Part shown: piece by piece, positions 44,327-53,111 of the stretch | Layout of the letters: every line of letters starts with the position of its first letter | Numbering within the stretch: position 1 is the first letter of the stretch | Assembly: GCA_964497585.1 (NCBI GenBank) | Contig: CAZCDS010000003.1 | Location: 1 to 64,000, forward strand | Source: CAZCDS01 sp964497585 | Lineage (GTDB): Bacteria > Desulfobacterota > Desulfomonilia > Desulfomonilales > Desulfomonilaceae | DNA length: 64,000 nucleotides | Direction: 5' to 3' | The notes under the pieces: generated by a model | Databases searched by the model: none | What the model saw: the letters and a program-made list of their open reading frames with translations, nothing else | What the model was told of the DNA's origin: nothing | Translations under genes and position numbers: made by a program

Positions 44327-44929
44327 TTAGCGCCGGTAGTAGCCGCGGTACAACTGGCGGTAGTATTGCCAGGGATCGCTCATGCGACCGTTGTACATAT
44401 GCGGCTGGCCCCTCCAGTAATCGACATACTGCGGGTAGTGCCGTTCTTTCCCTTCGACCTCTCGGACCTCCGCGAGGTCTATTTGTGTCTGCTTGATGAG
44501 TTTGAGCCTTTTGGAATCCAGCCTCTTGACGGCTCTCCTGTTCTTCCCTCCAGCCTCCCCGTAGCACTGTCGAAAGACGGAGAAGGCCTCGTTCTCTTGG
44601 GTGAGAGCCTTGTAGCATTCACGCCGCTTCTTGCTCAGAAGTTCTTCCTTCTCCTGGATTGCCTCCTCAATCTGCCTCGCTATGGATTTGTCCGCATCCT
44701 TGGACACAAGCGCATGACCGGTGACACGATTCAATGGAGTCTCCTTGATCGCTTTGTATTCACTGATCCTGCTCTTGAGGTCCTTGACAGTATCTTCCCA
44801 ACGAACTCTGCTTGCATCGCAGCCCGATTCGACATCTTTCGCCACGGCTACGGTGAGTTGGCCGGCAGCAAGCACCACGGTGGCTATGAGTATCAAGTGA
44901 ATATGCAAACTCCGTACGATCCGGTTCAC
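44327..44929 (-). CDS. Exported coiled-coil protein of unknown function
   Basis: A 200-residue protein with a signal peptide (LHIHLILIATVVLAAGQLTVAVA, cleavage near residue 30). The mature part is charged and helical with a predicted coiled coil (about 45-165) and three cysteines. The tail is rich in Tyr, Arg and Trp (QYYRQLYRGYYRR). I do not recognise a family. The Tyr/Arg tail might bind the cell wall or a polysaccharide, but that is a guess. It is the last of three consecutive minus-strand genes of unknown function, spaced about 170-200 bases apart. Confidence 0.65.
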   Translation of the reverse strand: MNRIVRSLHIHLILIATVVLAAGQLTVAVAKDVESGCDASRVRWEDTVKDLKSRISEYKAIKETPLNRVTGHALVSKDADKSIARQIEEAIQEKEELLSKKRRECYKALTQENEAFSVFRQCYGEAGGKNRRAVKRLDSKRLKLIKQTQIDLAEVREVEGKERHYPQYVDYWRGQPHMYNGRMSDPWQYYRQLYRGYYRR

Positions 44930-45129
44930 CTCGCCAATCTCCTTTCGACCTGTTCCGCTTCCATCCTGAGTTTCAAAACTTCATTGAGGACAATATCTTA
45001 GACTATTTTATGAGGAATTTCCAGCCAATTTTTCCCGAAGCTCTGCTTGAGGGAAGACTTTTCCGAGGAGTGAAGCAGCCACTCATTGTGCCCTGGTCAG
45101 GGCAGGCACAAGACTGCCGGAGGGAAACC

Positions 45130-45456
45130 CTATCTCTCCGCTGCGTAGCGCGACGCAGCCTCCTGCATGAGCGCAGTGATCTTCTCGCTCAGAACATAAT
45201 TGATTCCTCCCCGTTCAAAGGAGTCGCGAACCAACCGGATGAATTCCTCGAAGGCTGCTTGGTTCTCAAGAAGAACAGACGCGTCCAGGGCCTCTTCCGC
45301 TGTGTACTCTCCAGATTCGTTGCGCGCCACGTCGTTGAAGGTCTCCTGAAACTCTTTCCTACCGCCCCAAAAAACCACGACATTTTCCATATACTCGTTC
45401 ATTTCTCTGATACGGTCGATGAGCTCTTGCTTGCTCATATCCTCCAGGCACATCAC
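45130..45456 (-). CDS. Hypothetical helical protein, 108 residues
   Basis: An acidic, all-helical soluble protein with MSKQELIDRIREMNEYMENVV and several more amphipathic helices; there is no signal peptide and no recognised domain. GGAGG lies 7 bases upstream of ATG 45456; an in-frame ATG at 45438 with GGAGG three bases away is a less likely start. It lies between two other unknown genes on the same strand. Confidence 0.65.
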   Translation of the reverse strand: MMCLEDMSKQELIDRIREMNEYMENVVVFWGGRKEFQETFNDVARNESGEYTAEEALDASVLLENQAAFEEFIRLVRDSFERGGINYVLSEKITALMQEAASRYAAER

Positions 45457-45627
45457 GCTACCTCCACCCAGCTACATACATTCATCGGCTTGCTCGGGGG
45501 ACGCCACTCGAGGCTGAAAGAAGGTCGCGGTCCGTCTGCGTCCCCTTTTCTTTCAGGATGTCTCATGTCAGGCGTAATGGCAAGGCATTGCCGAGAGCGA
45601 CCAGCCCCTTGATCCCGAAGCCCAGAT

Positions 45628-45933
45628 TCAGAAGCCGAGGGGCATCTTCTTAATTTCACGCGTTTCATGGGCAGCGAGGGAGCGAGCGATACTCCGTTCC
45701 CATCGAAAAAACTCGTGCGAGATAGCCTCCACTTTGGCCAGAACCTCCCCAAGCTCGTAGATCAATTCCTTGTTCCTCTCGCGGCGAGCAAGCTCAAGTT
45801 GCTCTTCCAGATGACGTATGAGTCTTCTCGCCTGTTCCGGAGTTTCGAGGAAAATGCCGGGATCGTAATCCCCTTTCCTCCTCTCCTTCGGGCTCCATCG
45901 AACCATTATGTCGTTTATGTGTTCACGCAGCAT
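45628..45933 (-). CDS. Hypothetical protein, 101 residues
   Basis: A basic, mostly helical soluble protein. The centre (TPEQARRLIRHLEEQLELAR and on to EVLAKVEAISHEFF) reads as two long amphipathic helices that may form a coiled coil. No domain is recognised. It is the first of three minus-strand genes of unknown function. Confidence 0.55.
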   Translation of the reverse strand: MLREHINDIMVRWSPKERRKGDYDPGIFLETPEQARRLIRHLEEQLELARRERNKELIYELGEVLAKVEAISHEFFRWERSIARSLAAHETREIKKMPLGF

Positions 45934-46510
45934 AGATATCGTTCTTTCCCAATTGCTAAATTTCCGGCTCCCCTACATCCGCGGCCTCAAGCCTGTTGAG
46001 TAAAGGCCCCATGCAGATCGCCTCGATGATCAGTACCGGGAACCCGGTGGGAAGCGCACCCAAATCCTCCGGTCAGACGTCTGCGAACACCGTAATGATA
46101 TACCACCCGATAGAAAATTTCAATTCTGCCACCCCCAGTCTGTCGGTGAACAGACCGCGTCTTTGCCCTCGTCGCGCCCAAGGAGCGCTCTTCAAGAAAA
46201 CAGATCAGCCTGGGTCTTTTTCACGCGGAGCCTCGCCGAGCGCGCTGGCAGATCTTCTGAGACGAGCTTCCTGCCGGAGCTGAAATTACGGATACTCTCT
46301 CGGTGATTGGCCCTGCTACGTTGTTAGTTGATATGGCTAATCGTAGTTAGTTATTGTTTTTGCATAGTTTTTTGTCTTTCCGTTCCTTTTATATTGGTAC
46401 ATAGAGGGGTAAGGTATTTTTCTCATCTTACTTCTGGAAAATTCGTTGACTTATTTGAAATAACTGTGGTAATATACGGGCAAGGTCGCTCCAGGAGGTG
46501 AAAGCTACCA
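45934..46510. other. Divergent region with an AT-rich upstream element
   Basis: No gene is seen. From about 46310 to 46480 the base composition drops sharply to AT-rich, unlike the surroundings, with runs such as TAGTTAGTTATTG and GTTTTTTG. This stretch lies just upstream of the promoter of the second outer-membrane protein and may act as an UP element or binding region. Confidence 0.4.
46446..46475 (+). promoter_or_regulatory. Promoter of the 46511 outer-membrane protein
   Basis: TTGACT (46446-46451), an 18-base spacer and TAATAT (46470-46475), 35 bases before the start codon, with AGGAGG in between (about 46494-46499). Confidence 0.7.
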
Positions 46511-47389
46511 ATGAAAATAGTTAAATCTTTGGTCGTTGCGTCTATAGCCTCAGCGCTCATCGTGCTCCTGTCTTTCAGTATCGGATCTTGCTGGCAATTT
46601 CCAGCCGGGCCGGTCATGACCGGACCCTCGGCTTGCCCGCCGCCTTGTCCGCCGGCCTTTGGGTTGTCATGCGGGCCCAAGTTCGGATTCGAAGGCGGAG
46701 CCAGAGCCTTCTATTCCACAAACATCGCGAAGATCAAAAATGATCTGGGACCGGATCTCGACTTCACCGAGGACCTGAATTTCTCATCGAACACCCTCCT
46801 CGCAGAGGTCTACGGAGCCTTGAGAGTGCCGCCGAAATGGGCGTTCACATACAGCTACGTTATCCCGAGAGAAGACTTCGGGTATGGAACTCTTCCTGCA
46901 GACGTCATCGTGGGGGATACGAGGTTTACCCAAGGGACCCAGGTCGCCGCGAGGTCACTCACGTCACTGCACCGCTGGGAGGGCGAATGGTTTGCCCTGA
47001 CCGGCTGCAACTTCCGCGGTGGCGGGTACGCGCTGGGCGAGCTGTACATTGAAACGTTCGAAATGAGGGACGAACAGCAAAGCGACCAGGATGTGATCAA
47101 CGAATTCCTGATGGGCCTGGGTGGAACCGGGGAATATGCTTCCGACAACTTTTTCGTCAAGGTCAAGGGCGCATACACCTTCCTTCAGGATCAGTCGGGC
47201 TTTTATGTGGACGCGGAGGCCAAGCTTTTTCCGAAAATCGATCCGTGTGGTCCCATGGGCAGTCTTGCCAATTTGAGACCCTATGGCGCGATCGGATATC
47301 GCTACAGGCAGGCAACCTGGCACCGAGAGGACAGCAAGACCGAAATCATATGGCACGGCCCCACGGCCACCTTGGGCATCGTTTTCTGA
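46511..47389 (+). CDS. Outer-membrane beta-barrel protein
   Basis: A 292-residue exported protein. The signal peptide (MKIVKSLVVASIASALIVLL, cleavage near residue 26) may include a lipoprotein-like IGSC, although the position of the Cys relative to the core is not a perfect lipobox. A Pro/Cys-rich linker (ACPPPCPPAFGLSCGP) follows. The rest alternates polar and aromatic residues as in an eight- to ten-strand barrel, ending in Phe (GIVF). No family can be named. The strong promoter, the good ribosome binding site and the 20-bp hairpin downstream suggest a well-expressed single gene. Confidence 0.7.
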   Translation: MKIVKSLVVASIASALIVLLSFSIGSCWQFPAGPVMTGPSACPPPCPPAFGLSCGPKFGFEGGARAFYSTNIAKIKNDLGPDLDFTEDLNFSSNTLLAEVYGALRVPPKWAFTYSYVIPREDFGYGTLPADVIVGDTRFTQGTQVAARSLTSLHRWEGEWFALTGCNFRGGGYALGELYIETFEMRDEQQSDQDVINEFLMGLGGTGEYASDNFFVKVKGAYTFLQDQSGFYVDAEAKLFPKIDPCGPMGSLANLRPYGAIGYRYRQATWHREDSKTEIIWHGPTATLGIVF

Positions 47390-47460
47390 ATCTCCTCTTG
47401 TCATGCGGCCGAAGCCCGGTCTGATTCCGGCTGGGTAGCCTGATCCCTCCGTGATTGAAG

Positions 47461-47504
47461 CCAAACAACCGGACCTGCTCGGATGAGCAGGTCCGGTTGT
47501 TTGG
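47461..47504. terminator. Long perfect hairpin after the outer-membrane protein gene
   Basis: CCAAACAACCGGACCTGCTC (47461-47480) pairs perfectly over 20 bp with 47485-47504, leaving a 4-base loop GGAT. There is no long U-tract after it, but the stem is very stable. It is the only terminator candidate for the gene ending at 47389. The following region up to 48062 has no recognised gene. Confidence 0.7.
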
Positions 47505-48062
47505 ACCTGCCTCACCTCAGCAGCAGAACTCTCCATGCGTCATATTCCCGCTTCGCGCATCGTCCGGAGCAGCTCCGTCACCTTCCCATCAGCTTTAGGT
47601 GTCGAGTCGAGGTTCCCACGATCGATGCCTCGAATGAAGGATCGAGCGCTGGAAGCACCCGAGCTGGGTCGAAGGAGGAACAGCCGATTATTCGGCCGTT
47701 CCCCGCTCGAAACGCCTCGGCCCCCGGGTGAAGCACAATTTTCTCGTGGGAATGTGTTGCGGCCGGTCTCATGCCGCCAGACGATCAAAAAGGCAGCTCA
47801 CAGCCCTATGGCGCGCGATGGACCAGGGAAAATTATCCTCTATCTGAATCTAACGTAGTATCTTGAGCCGGGAGATCGAAGCCTGGTCCCCCGGATGGCG
47901 TTTGTCCGAAACGTTCAGCAGAGTATGGGAAAACCGTCACCGATCCGGAGACGAGATGTTGGTCACTCTGCACAGAATAGGGAGCCGTAACGCAGACCGA
48001 GGCTCTGACGTCCGGGAAACCATCACGCTCTCAACGCGGTAATCCGGCGCGAGGCTAGTGTC

Positions 48063-48851
48063 GTGCAATCGAATCCTGATCCACCGCTGGAAGAGGAAGT
48101 GACTCTGGTGGTCTGCTCTCCCGACCCCCGTTCCATACTGCACGAGCTGGCGGCAATGGAATCGATTGCGCAGCTCCGACTTGTTCCTGGTGAATCGTTG
48201 ACCATCCGGGATTCGTACTTTGATACTCCCCAACGGATCCTGCAATCCAAAGGCTGGGCGTTGCGGGTCAGAAAGATCGGCCCAAGGCGACTGCTGGCCC
48301 TCAAGGGTGGTGAACGGCCCAGTGAATGGGGTGCGGTCACGCGCATCGAGATCGAGGCGGACTGGGGGAAAGAGATCCTCGCCCGGGTGCTGCGGAAACT
48401 CAGGGAGAACAATGTTCCGCTCCCTGAGTATTCGGGACCTTTTGATCCCTCCTCCCCCGTAAACACTATGGACGGAGTAGGTCTGGAGCTCCTTCAGGAG
48501 CGCCGCATGTTCCGGCTCATTCGGAGAGTATATTCGGGAAGCGGCCAAGAGGAGCCTCCTGACGCGGAGCTGACTCTGGACACGGTGCTTTTCAACCTCA
48601 AGGATCGAGACGCGGAACATTATGAGGTGGAGATAGAAATCCGAACAGAAAAAGGAAGGGAAGCAGCCAAACGAATCGTGGAAGCGCTCAAGGGGCTCTT
48701 TCCCAGCGCTCTGAAAATCTGGCCCCACAATAAGCTTGCCACCGGACTCGCGCTGGAAAAGCTCGCGCGGCGCGGTGACCTTGCTTCTCACGTGGGCCGG
48801 CAATTTATCTCCTCGCGGACATACGAGGCGATTGACAAGATTCTCACGTGA
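48063..48851 (+). CDS. CYTH domain protein
   Basis: A 262-residue protein of the CYTH (class IV adenylate cyclase/thiamine triphosphatase) superfamily, which acts on triphosphate compounds with metal ions. Family strands are visible: EEEVTLVV at the start (a variant of the ExExK motif), SYFDTPQRILQSKGWALRVRK, LLALKG, and in the second half AELTLDTVLFNL and EHYEVEIEIR, then helix KRIVEALKGLF. The typical C-terminal CHAD domain is absent. The Lys of ExExK is replaced by Val/Thr, so activity is uncertain. It starts at GTG 48063; it is a single gene. Confidence 0.75.
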   Translation: MQSNPDPPLEEEVTLVVCSPDPRSILHELAAMESIAQLRLVPGESLTIRDSYFDTPQRILQSKGWALRVRKIGPRRLLALKGGERPSEWGAVTRIEIEADWGKEILARVLRKLRENNVPLPEYSGPFDPSSPVNTMDGVGLELLQERRMFRLIRRVYSGSGQEEPPDAELTLDTVLFNLKDRDAEHYEVEIEIRTEKGREAAKRIVEALKGLFPSALKIWPHNKLATGLALEKLARRGDLASHVGRQFISSRTYEAIDKILT

Positions 48852-48978
48852 GGAAGGATCCCGCGCACGAGACTTACGTGGTGAAGGCGAGACTCGAATC
48901 GGTCCTCAGGAATAGATCAGCAAGGGGATTGTGGGAGTGAATTCCAGGGAGACGGTCACACTCCACGGGTTTCACCGA

Positions 48979-49302
48979 TCACGGCCAAATATTCCTGTTG
49001 TAGTTCGGGAGGTTGAATGTTGTTCTGCTCCCATACTCCCAGTCGAAGGGGGTCGGGTTGAATGGGAAGTACAGACCGGTGACCCGGGACATGTACTTGT
49101 CCCAATTGTACGGTTCCGCGACCGGCTTGTCGCCTTTTCGCGGGTGGTAGAACCGCTCGGCGTAGTACCACATCCCGTAGAAGCCCGGTGGGTAGTTGTG
49201 CATGAAGGTGGAGTTGTAATCCGAGGCGAACGTAGGCGTTGCCGCCACGAAGAGGAGCGAACTTCCGAGGATCAAGAAGAAAAAGCAAAGAATGGACCGC
49301 AT
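48979..49302 (-). CDS. Small exported protein of unknown function
   Basis: A 107-residue protein with a signal peptide (MRSILCFFFLILG..., cleavage near FAS). The mature part is rich in Tyr, Phe, Trp, Pro and Asn (YNSTFMHNYPPGFYGMWYY) without any recognised domain; possibly an envelope or surface protein. ATG 49302 is chosen because GGAG stands 5 bases upstream; the frame from 49350 adds residues that are not typical of a signal. It has a near-consensus promoter upstream. Confidence 0.65.
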   Translation of the reverse strand: MRSILCFFFLILGSSLLFVAATPTFASDYNSTFMHNYPPGFYGMWYYAERFYHPRKGDKPVAEPYNWDKYMSRVTGLYFPFNPTPFDWEYGSRTTFNLPNYNRNIWP

Positions 49303-49340
49303 GGTATCTCCCTGGATATCGGAAATATCAATCGCGGCTA

Positions 49341-49369
49341 AGAATATCAAATATGAACAATTTTGTCAA
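49341..49369 (-). promoter_or_regulatory. Promoter of the 48979-49302 gene
   Basis: On the minus strand TTGACA (49369-49364), a 17-base spacer, and TATTCT (49346-49341), about 40 bases upstream of the start codon. Confidence 0.75.
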
Positions 49370-49446
49370 TTGGTTATCTCGTTTTCATCATACCAATTAC
49401 CTGTTCATGTCCCAGCCTGTTGATTGTGCGGGGTTTTTGTTACTTA

Positions 49447-50133
49447 TCACCTCTTCAGCCCGCCGCGCCCCTCTCTGAGTCCGATTCCTTGGAAGCCCGG
49501 GCGCTTCGCTAACGCGTCCACGATCGTCGCATGCACCTGCTCTACGGATCCAGCGGCGCCAATCCGGACGAGGAGTGGATCGTTGAGCCTGCCGTAGATG
49601 CTGTTTACGCGTTCAAGGTTCTCCCGTGCTTCGAAAGGAGTGACAGCCTCTCCCCGGTCTGTGACCACCCGCTCAAAGGCCTGCTCCACCGGGACCTCAA
49701 GCAGGAAAATGACGTCCGGAGCAACAGCGAAAGCCTCGTTGGCCGTAATGATGCGCTTGGGGTCCATTCCCCGGGCACCCTGGTACGCGATGGATGAATA
49801 GACGTATCGGTCGCAAATTACGATGCGGCCCGCACTCAAGGCCGGGAGAATCACATGCTCCACGTGATATGCTCGATCCTCGGTGAAGAGTTGAGCTTCC
49901 TCCCTTGGCACAAGTCTGCTTTTCAGTGATCGAAGAACCGTTCCCACGGGCCCGTCGGAGGGTTCGGCAGTCAGGAGTACCGGCCATCCCAGACCCGTCA
50001 GCAGATCGCGCAGGAGCCTCGCCTGTGTCGACTTGCCCGATCCGTCGATTCCCTCAAAAACAATGAAGCGTCCGCCGGCTTCCACAGCAGAGGCCGGGAT
50101 GCTCTTCCACTTTATCACGGCCTTAGGGATCAT
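49447..50133 (-). CDS. tmk: Thymidylate kinase
   Basis: Phosphorylates dTMP to dTDP. The 228-residue P-loop kinase has VFEGIDGSGKST at about 25-36, the CDRYVYSSIAYQGA motif (the DRY region contacts dTMP), and EVPVEQAFERV, with a LID region. The C-terminal extension (KRPGFQGIGLREGRGGLKR) is longer than usual by about 15 residues. Its start overlaps the stop of the phosphoesterase gene upstream (50130) by 4 bases, which suggests coupled translation, an unusual pairing for tmk, which often sits with holB or mnmE. Confidence 0.95.
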   Translation of the reverse strand: MIPKAVIKWKSIPASAVEAGGRFIVFEGIDGSGKSTQARLLRDLLTGLGWPVLLTAEPSDGPVGTVLRSLKSRLVPREEAQLFTEDRAYHVEHVILPALSAGRIVICDRYVYSSIAYQGARGMDPKRIITANEAFAVAPDVIFLLEVPVEQAFERVVTDRGEAVTPFEARENLERVNSIYGRLNDPLLVRIGAAGSVEQVHATIVDALAKRPGFQGIGLREGRGGLKR

Positions 50134-51323
50134 TCTTTCGGGCTCTCATTTCGCTCCCACAGGACGAACCTTTTCAGCGACTCGAAGTCCCTCGCTGTCC
50201 GGGGATGCACAGGAGTACCGAAGACCTCCATTCCGATCGACTCCGGCCTGACAGTGACCAGGCACCATCCCCAATAGGCCTTCCTGCCATCATTCCACGG
50301 CCAGATCACGGACGCCTCCGGGTTCTGAGACTTCCCATCATAGAGGATGGTATTGCGGCTGCGGTCCTTTTCCGATCCATTGAGCGGATAGAGCCTGGGC
50401 GTCACGCCTCCGGATACGACGTGCCATACTCCTCGGACCCTTTGTACCTGGATGTTGTGTTCGTGTCCGCAGAAGTACGCGATCACATGGTGTCTTTTCA
50501 GTATCTCCCAGAACCGATCCCTTTCCTTTCTCCTGTCCATACCCGACCGATTGTCGCATTTGTAGAGAGGATCGTAGAAAGGCAGAGAATCCCACATATG
50601 GCCTCCCCCGGGAAAGGCCGGCGGGTGAGATGCCACGAAGAGTCTCTTGCCCGACCGGGCAGCCTTCTGGAGGTCTTCCTCAAGCCACCGGAGAATCTCA
50701 TCGGAAAACGCGTTGTGGCGGTACATGGTGTACGCGTCGAGGACCACAAAATGGACATTCCCTTCGTCGAAGGAGTAGGTGAAACCCAGGTCCGATCCGG
50801 GGACCGTCTCGGTCCCCATCATATCTTCGAGAACGTCTTTGAACACCCTGAGATTCGTGAGACTCGGCCTGTACGGCCACGCGTGAGGGCTGCACTTGAA
50901 CGCGGGAACGCTGGGGTCGGCCGCTGTCACCTCATGGTTTCCTGCGGTGACGCGAATCTTCATGCCGGCCTCGGTAAGCGGTCTCATGATGCTGCGCCAG
51001 TTCTGGAGCTCGCTCCGATTCGATCGAGCCACCGTCGTGCCGCAGTCGGCGAAGACACCCCGGATCATGTCTCCCACAAAGAGTATCACGTGGATCGGCC
51101 TCTTTCTGTGCAGATCCAGTACGCTCTGTACGAGCGGCCTGAGCACCTTTCCCACCCCGAAATTCAGTTCAGCACACGTGGCGGTTGGCCGCCCTGCACT
51201 CCTGCTGTCGCTGAAGACGGCGAATCTCACGGTGTCTTCCGCGCAGAGCACGGACGCGCTGAGGCAAAATAAGACAAGGGCACACGATACCGCCACGCGA
51301 AGCATAATCCGGAAATCTCCCAT
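50130..51323 (-). CDS. Exported metallophosphoesterase
   Basis: A calcineurin-like phosphoesterase of about 397 residues with a signal peptide or anchor (MLRVAVSCALVLFCLSASVLC). The metal-binding blocks are present: AVFSDSR at the start (the Asp of D-x-H is present with Ser/Arg in place of the usual His), FVGDMI (GD), AGNHE, SHPP (with His) and CGHEHN. The first block is atypical. The start ATG 51323 is preferred, although an alternative at 51305 is possible; the frame runs to 51515 without support. It is tightly coupled to tmk through a 4-base overlap. The physiological substrate is unknown. Confidence 0.8.
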   Translation of the reverse strand: MGDFRIMLRVAVSCALVLFCLSASVLCAEDTVRFAVFSDSRSAGRPTATCAELNFGVGKVLRPLVQSVLDLHRKRPIHVILFVGDMIRGVFADCGTTVARSNRSELQNWRSIMRPLTEAGMKIRVTAGNHEVTAADPSVPAFKCSPHAWPYRPSLTNLRVFKDVLEDMMGTETVPGSDLGFTYSFDEGNVHFVVLDAYTMYRHNAFSDEILRWLEEDLQKAARSGKRLFVASHPPAFPGGGHMWDSLPFYDPLYKCDNRSGMDRRKERDRFWEILKRHHVIAYFCGHEHNIQVQRVRGVWHVVSGGVTPRLYPLNGSEKDRSRNTILYDGKSQNPEASVIWPWNDGRKAYWGWCLVTVRPESIGMEVFGTPVHPRTARDFESLKRFVLWERNESPKE

Positions 51324-51487
51324 CCTGACCCCCGGGGATGTACCCCACTCGGGATTACCAGCCGTTTCCCCCCATTTTGATGCGTTTCCCGGGCTTTGTA
51401 GGGCACGCACTTGATGAGAGCGCACTTCGGAGAGAATTCCTGATATAGTCTCGGCAATCACCGTCAAACCGATTGGATCCCGACCTG

Positions 51488-51874
51488 ATGACGTCAACCG
51501 ACGCTCCTCAACCAATCCTGGTCTTCGTCTACGGAACTCTGTTACGTGGAGAGTCCAATGCGCATCTCCTTGCCAAAGCCCAGTATCTTGGTTGCGCGCA
51601 TACCAGGCCGGGTTTCGAATTGGTGGACCTCGGTCCCTACCCTGCCATGACCCCTGGTGGCAACTCGTCAGTAGTGGGCGAGGTCTATGCAGTCGATTCC
51701 CGGACCCTCGCCACGCTCGACAGACTGGAAGGGCATCCGGAGTACTACTGCAGAATAGATATTGTTCTGTCGGACGGAACTCCCGCTCAAACGTACGTGA
51801 TGAGCCCGGATCGCGTCCTCGGATATCCTCGCATAGAGTCCGGAGACTGGCGAGGTCGCCCGCTCACCGCTTAG
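51488..51874 (+). CDS. Gamma-glutamylcyclotransferase-like (AIG2/GGCT) protein
   Basis: A 128-residue protein of the GGCT/AIG2 fold. It has the substrate-binding loop VYGTLLRGESN, the core with GFELVDLGPYPAMTPGG, and the catalytic Glu in RLEGHPEYY, followed by a strand with TYVMSP. Members cleave gamma-glutamyl amine bonds or act on related amides. ATG 51488 is preferred; a TTG at 51473 is an alternative. It converges with the gene at 51864-52331, overlapping it by 11 bases. Confidence 0.82.
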   Translation: MTSTDAPQPILVFVYGTLLRGESNAHLLAKAQYLGCAHTRPGFELVDLGPYPAMTPGGNSSVVGEVYAVDSRTLATLDRLEGHPEYYCRIDIVLSDGTPAQTYVMSPDRVLGYPRIESGDWRGRPLTA

Positions 51875-52331
51875 CGCTTCCTGTCTTTTTCCCCGATTTC
51901 ACTCTTCCTGTCAGGACCTCATTCCTGATCCAGACGGCATTACTGTATCGTCGTATCCTCCGTTTGACTTCCTCCTCGTATCTCTTCTTGGTGAAGAGCA
52001 ACTCATCGGGGAGAATCCGCTCCCAGTCGCGGCGAAGGTTGGCGAGTTCCGCTTCCATTTTGGGTTTGAGTTTCTCAACCGGTCTGATCTCCAGGTGATA
52101 TATCACGTATCCTGGTCCTTCGCGGCAGATGTAGTAAATCGTCCCGTTTTCCGTGATCCTGACACCGACAAGCTTGCCGGACGTGGGAACCCGAGTGTAG
52201 ACGTTTTCGTAGCGGACCGCGTTGAACTCCCCAAGCGAGTCTTCAGCCACGGGGAACTTTTGGCCGACTCCGTCCGTCGCTTGCAGGAGAATCGTTACCA
52301 GCAAAGTCGCCATTGTGAGCGTTACTCTCAT
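51864..52331 (-). CDS. Exported protein of unknown function, 155 residues
   Basis: A signal peptide (MRVTLTMATLLVTILLQATDG) is followed by a compact beta-rich part (VRITENGTIYYICREGPGY) and a highly basic helical tail (KKRYEEEVKRRIRRYSN ... GKKTGSAKR). No domain is recognised. It lies 9 bases after the HAD-like gene on the same strand and probably shares its transcript. Confidence 0.6.
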   Translation of the reverse strand: MRVTLTMATLLVTILLQATDGVGQKFPVAEDSLGEFNAVRYENVYTRVPTSGKLVGVRITENGTIYYICREGPGYVIYHLEIRPVEKLKPKMEAELANLRRDWERILPDELLFTKKRYEEEVKRRIRRYSNAVWIRNEVLTGRVKSGKKTGSAKR

Positions 52332-52340
52332 CGGGGCGTC

Positions 52341-53111
52341 TCACTTGCTCTGAAGCTTCAGGGCCTGCGCTATCAGGTCGGCCAAGTCCATGAAGTCCAC
52401 GCTCATCTCCCTATCGATATCTCGCTTTTCACCGGGCCCGTATACGAGACCGAAACGCGCGCTGATCGCAATTCCTTTTGACCGACAATAGCGGGCCAGC
52501 GAATCCTTACACATGCTCGCGACCAAGAAGGCCCCCTGTCCGGCAGCCCACTCAAAGTGCGGTCCGTCCCCTCCACTATCCCCGACAACAACCAGTTTTG
52601 CGCTCGGAAGATTGACCGATCGAAGAACCGCCTGCGTGCACTTGGCCTTGTCCGATATCTCGACGACTGTGTTTTCGAAACGCGGGGAATCGGAACCCCC
52701 GGGGAATCGAATCATCGGATTGGCGCAAATCATGGGCACGCCGGGCAAGAGACCTTTGGCAATCGCCCGCTGGAAATAGCCCTGCGTGCCGGTCGTGTTG
52801 AGGACAAAAAGAATGTCCCGGCTGAGACACCATTCGATCAGGTCGGGCACTCGCGCGTATGTCCGGAAACCCGCATCAAGGTATGCGTCCATCTGATCCA
52901 TAGTCACCTCGGCCGGGAGCATAGCCGATATTCTGCTCGTGGCCTCGGTCAAGGTGATCTCGTTCCCTGTGTATTGGCGGAATATGATGTCTAAACCCGA
53001 TTTCAACTGTGGAAAGGTGAATGTGATTGGATCAAACGGACCGTTTGGAGACAGACATTCGCTCCAGTCCGACGATACCACTGCCCTATATTTCCCTTCG
53101 CTCCGGCCCAT
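52341..53111 (-). CDS. HAD-like hydrolase with altered motif I
   Basis: A 256-residue protein with a HAD fold. The N-terminal VVSSDWSECL shows the nucleophile Asp15 but Ser17 where most HAD phosphatases have a second Asp (DxD). Motif II is LNTTGTQGYF, and motif IV is VVVGDSGGDGPHF. It also carries a cap region with GFRTYARVPDLIEW. Loss of the second Asp in motif I often changes or removes phosphatase action. ATG 53111 is chosen (AGGAAGGA about 9 bases upstream); a TTG at 53135 is the alternative. A gene for an exported protein follows 9 bases downstream. Confidence 0.7.
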   Translation of the reverse strand: MGRSEGKYRAVVSSDWSECLSPNGPFDPITFTFPQLKSGLDIIFRQYTGNEITLTEATSRISAMLPAEVTMDQMDAYLDAGFRTYARVPDLIEWCLSRDILFVLNTTGTQGYFQRAIAKGLLPGVPMICANPMIRFPGGSDSPRFENTVVEISDKAKCTQAVLRSVNLPSAKLVVVGDSGGDGPHFEWAAGQGAFLVASMCKDSLARYCRSKGIAISARFGLVYGPGEKRDIDREMSVDFMDLADLIAQALKLQSK

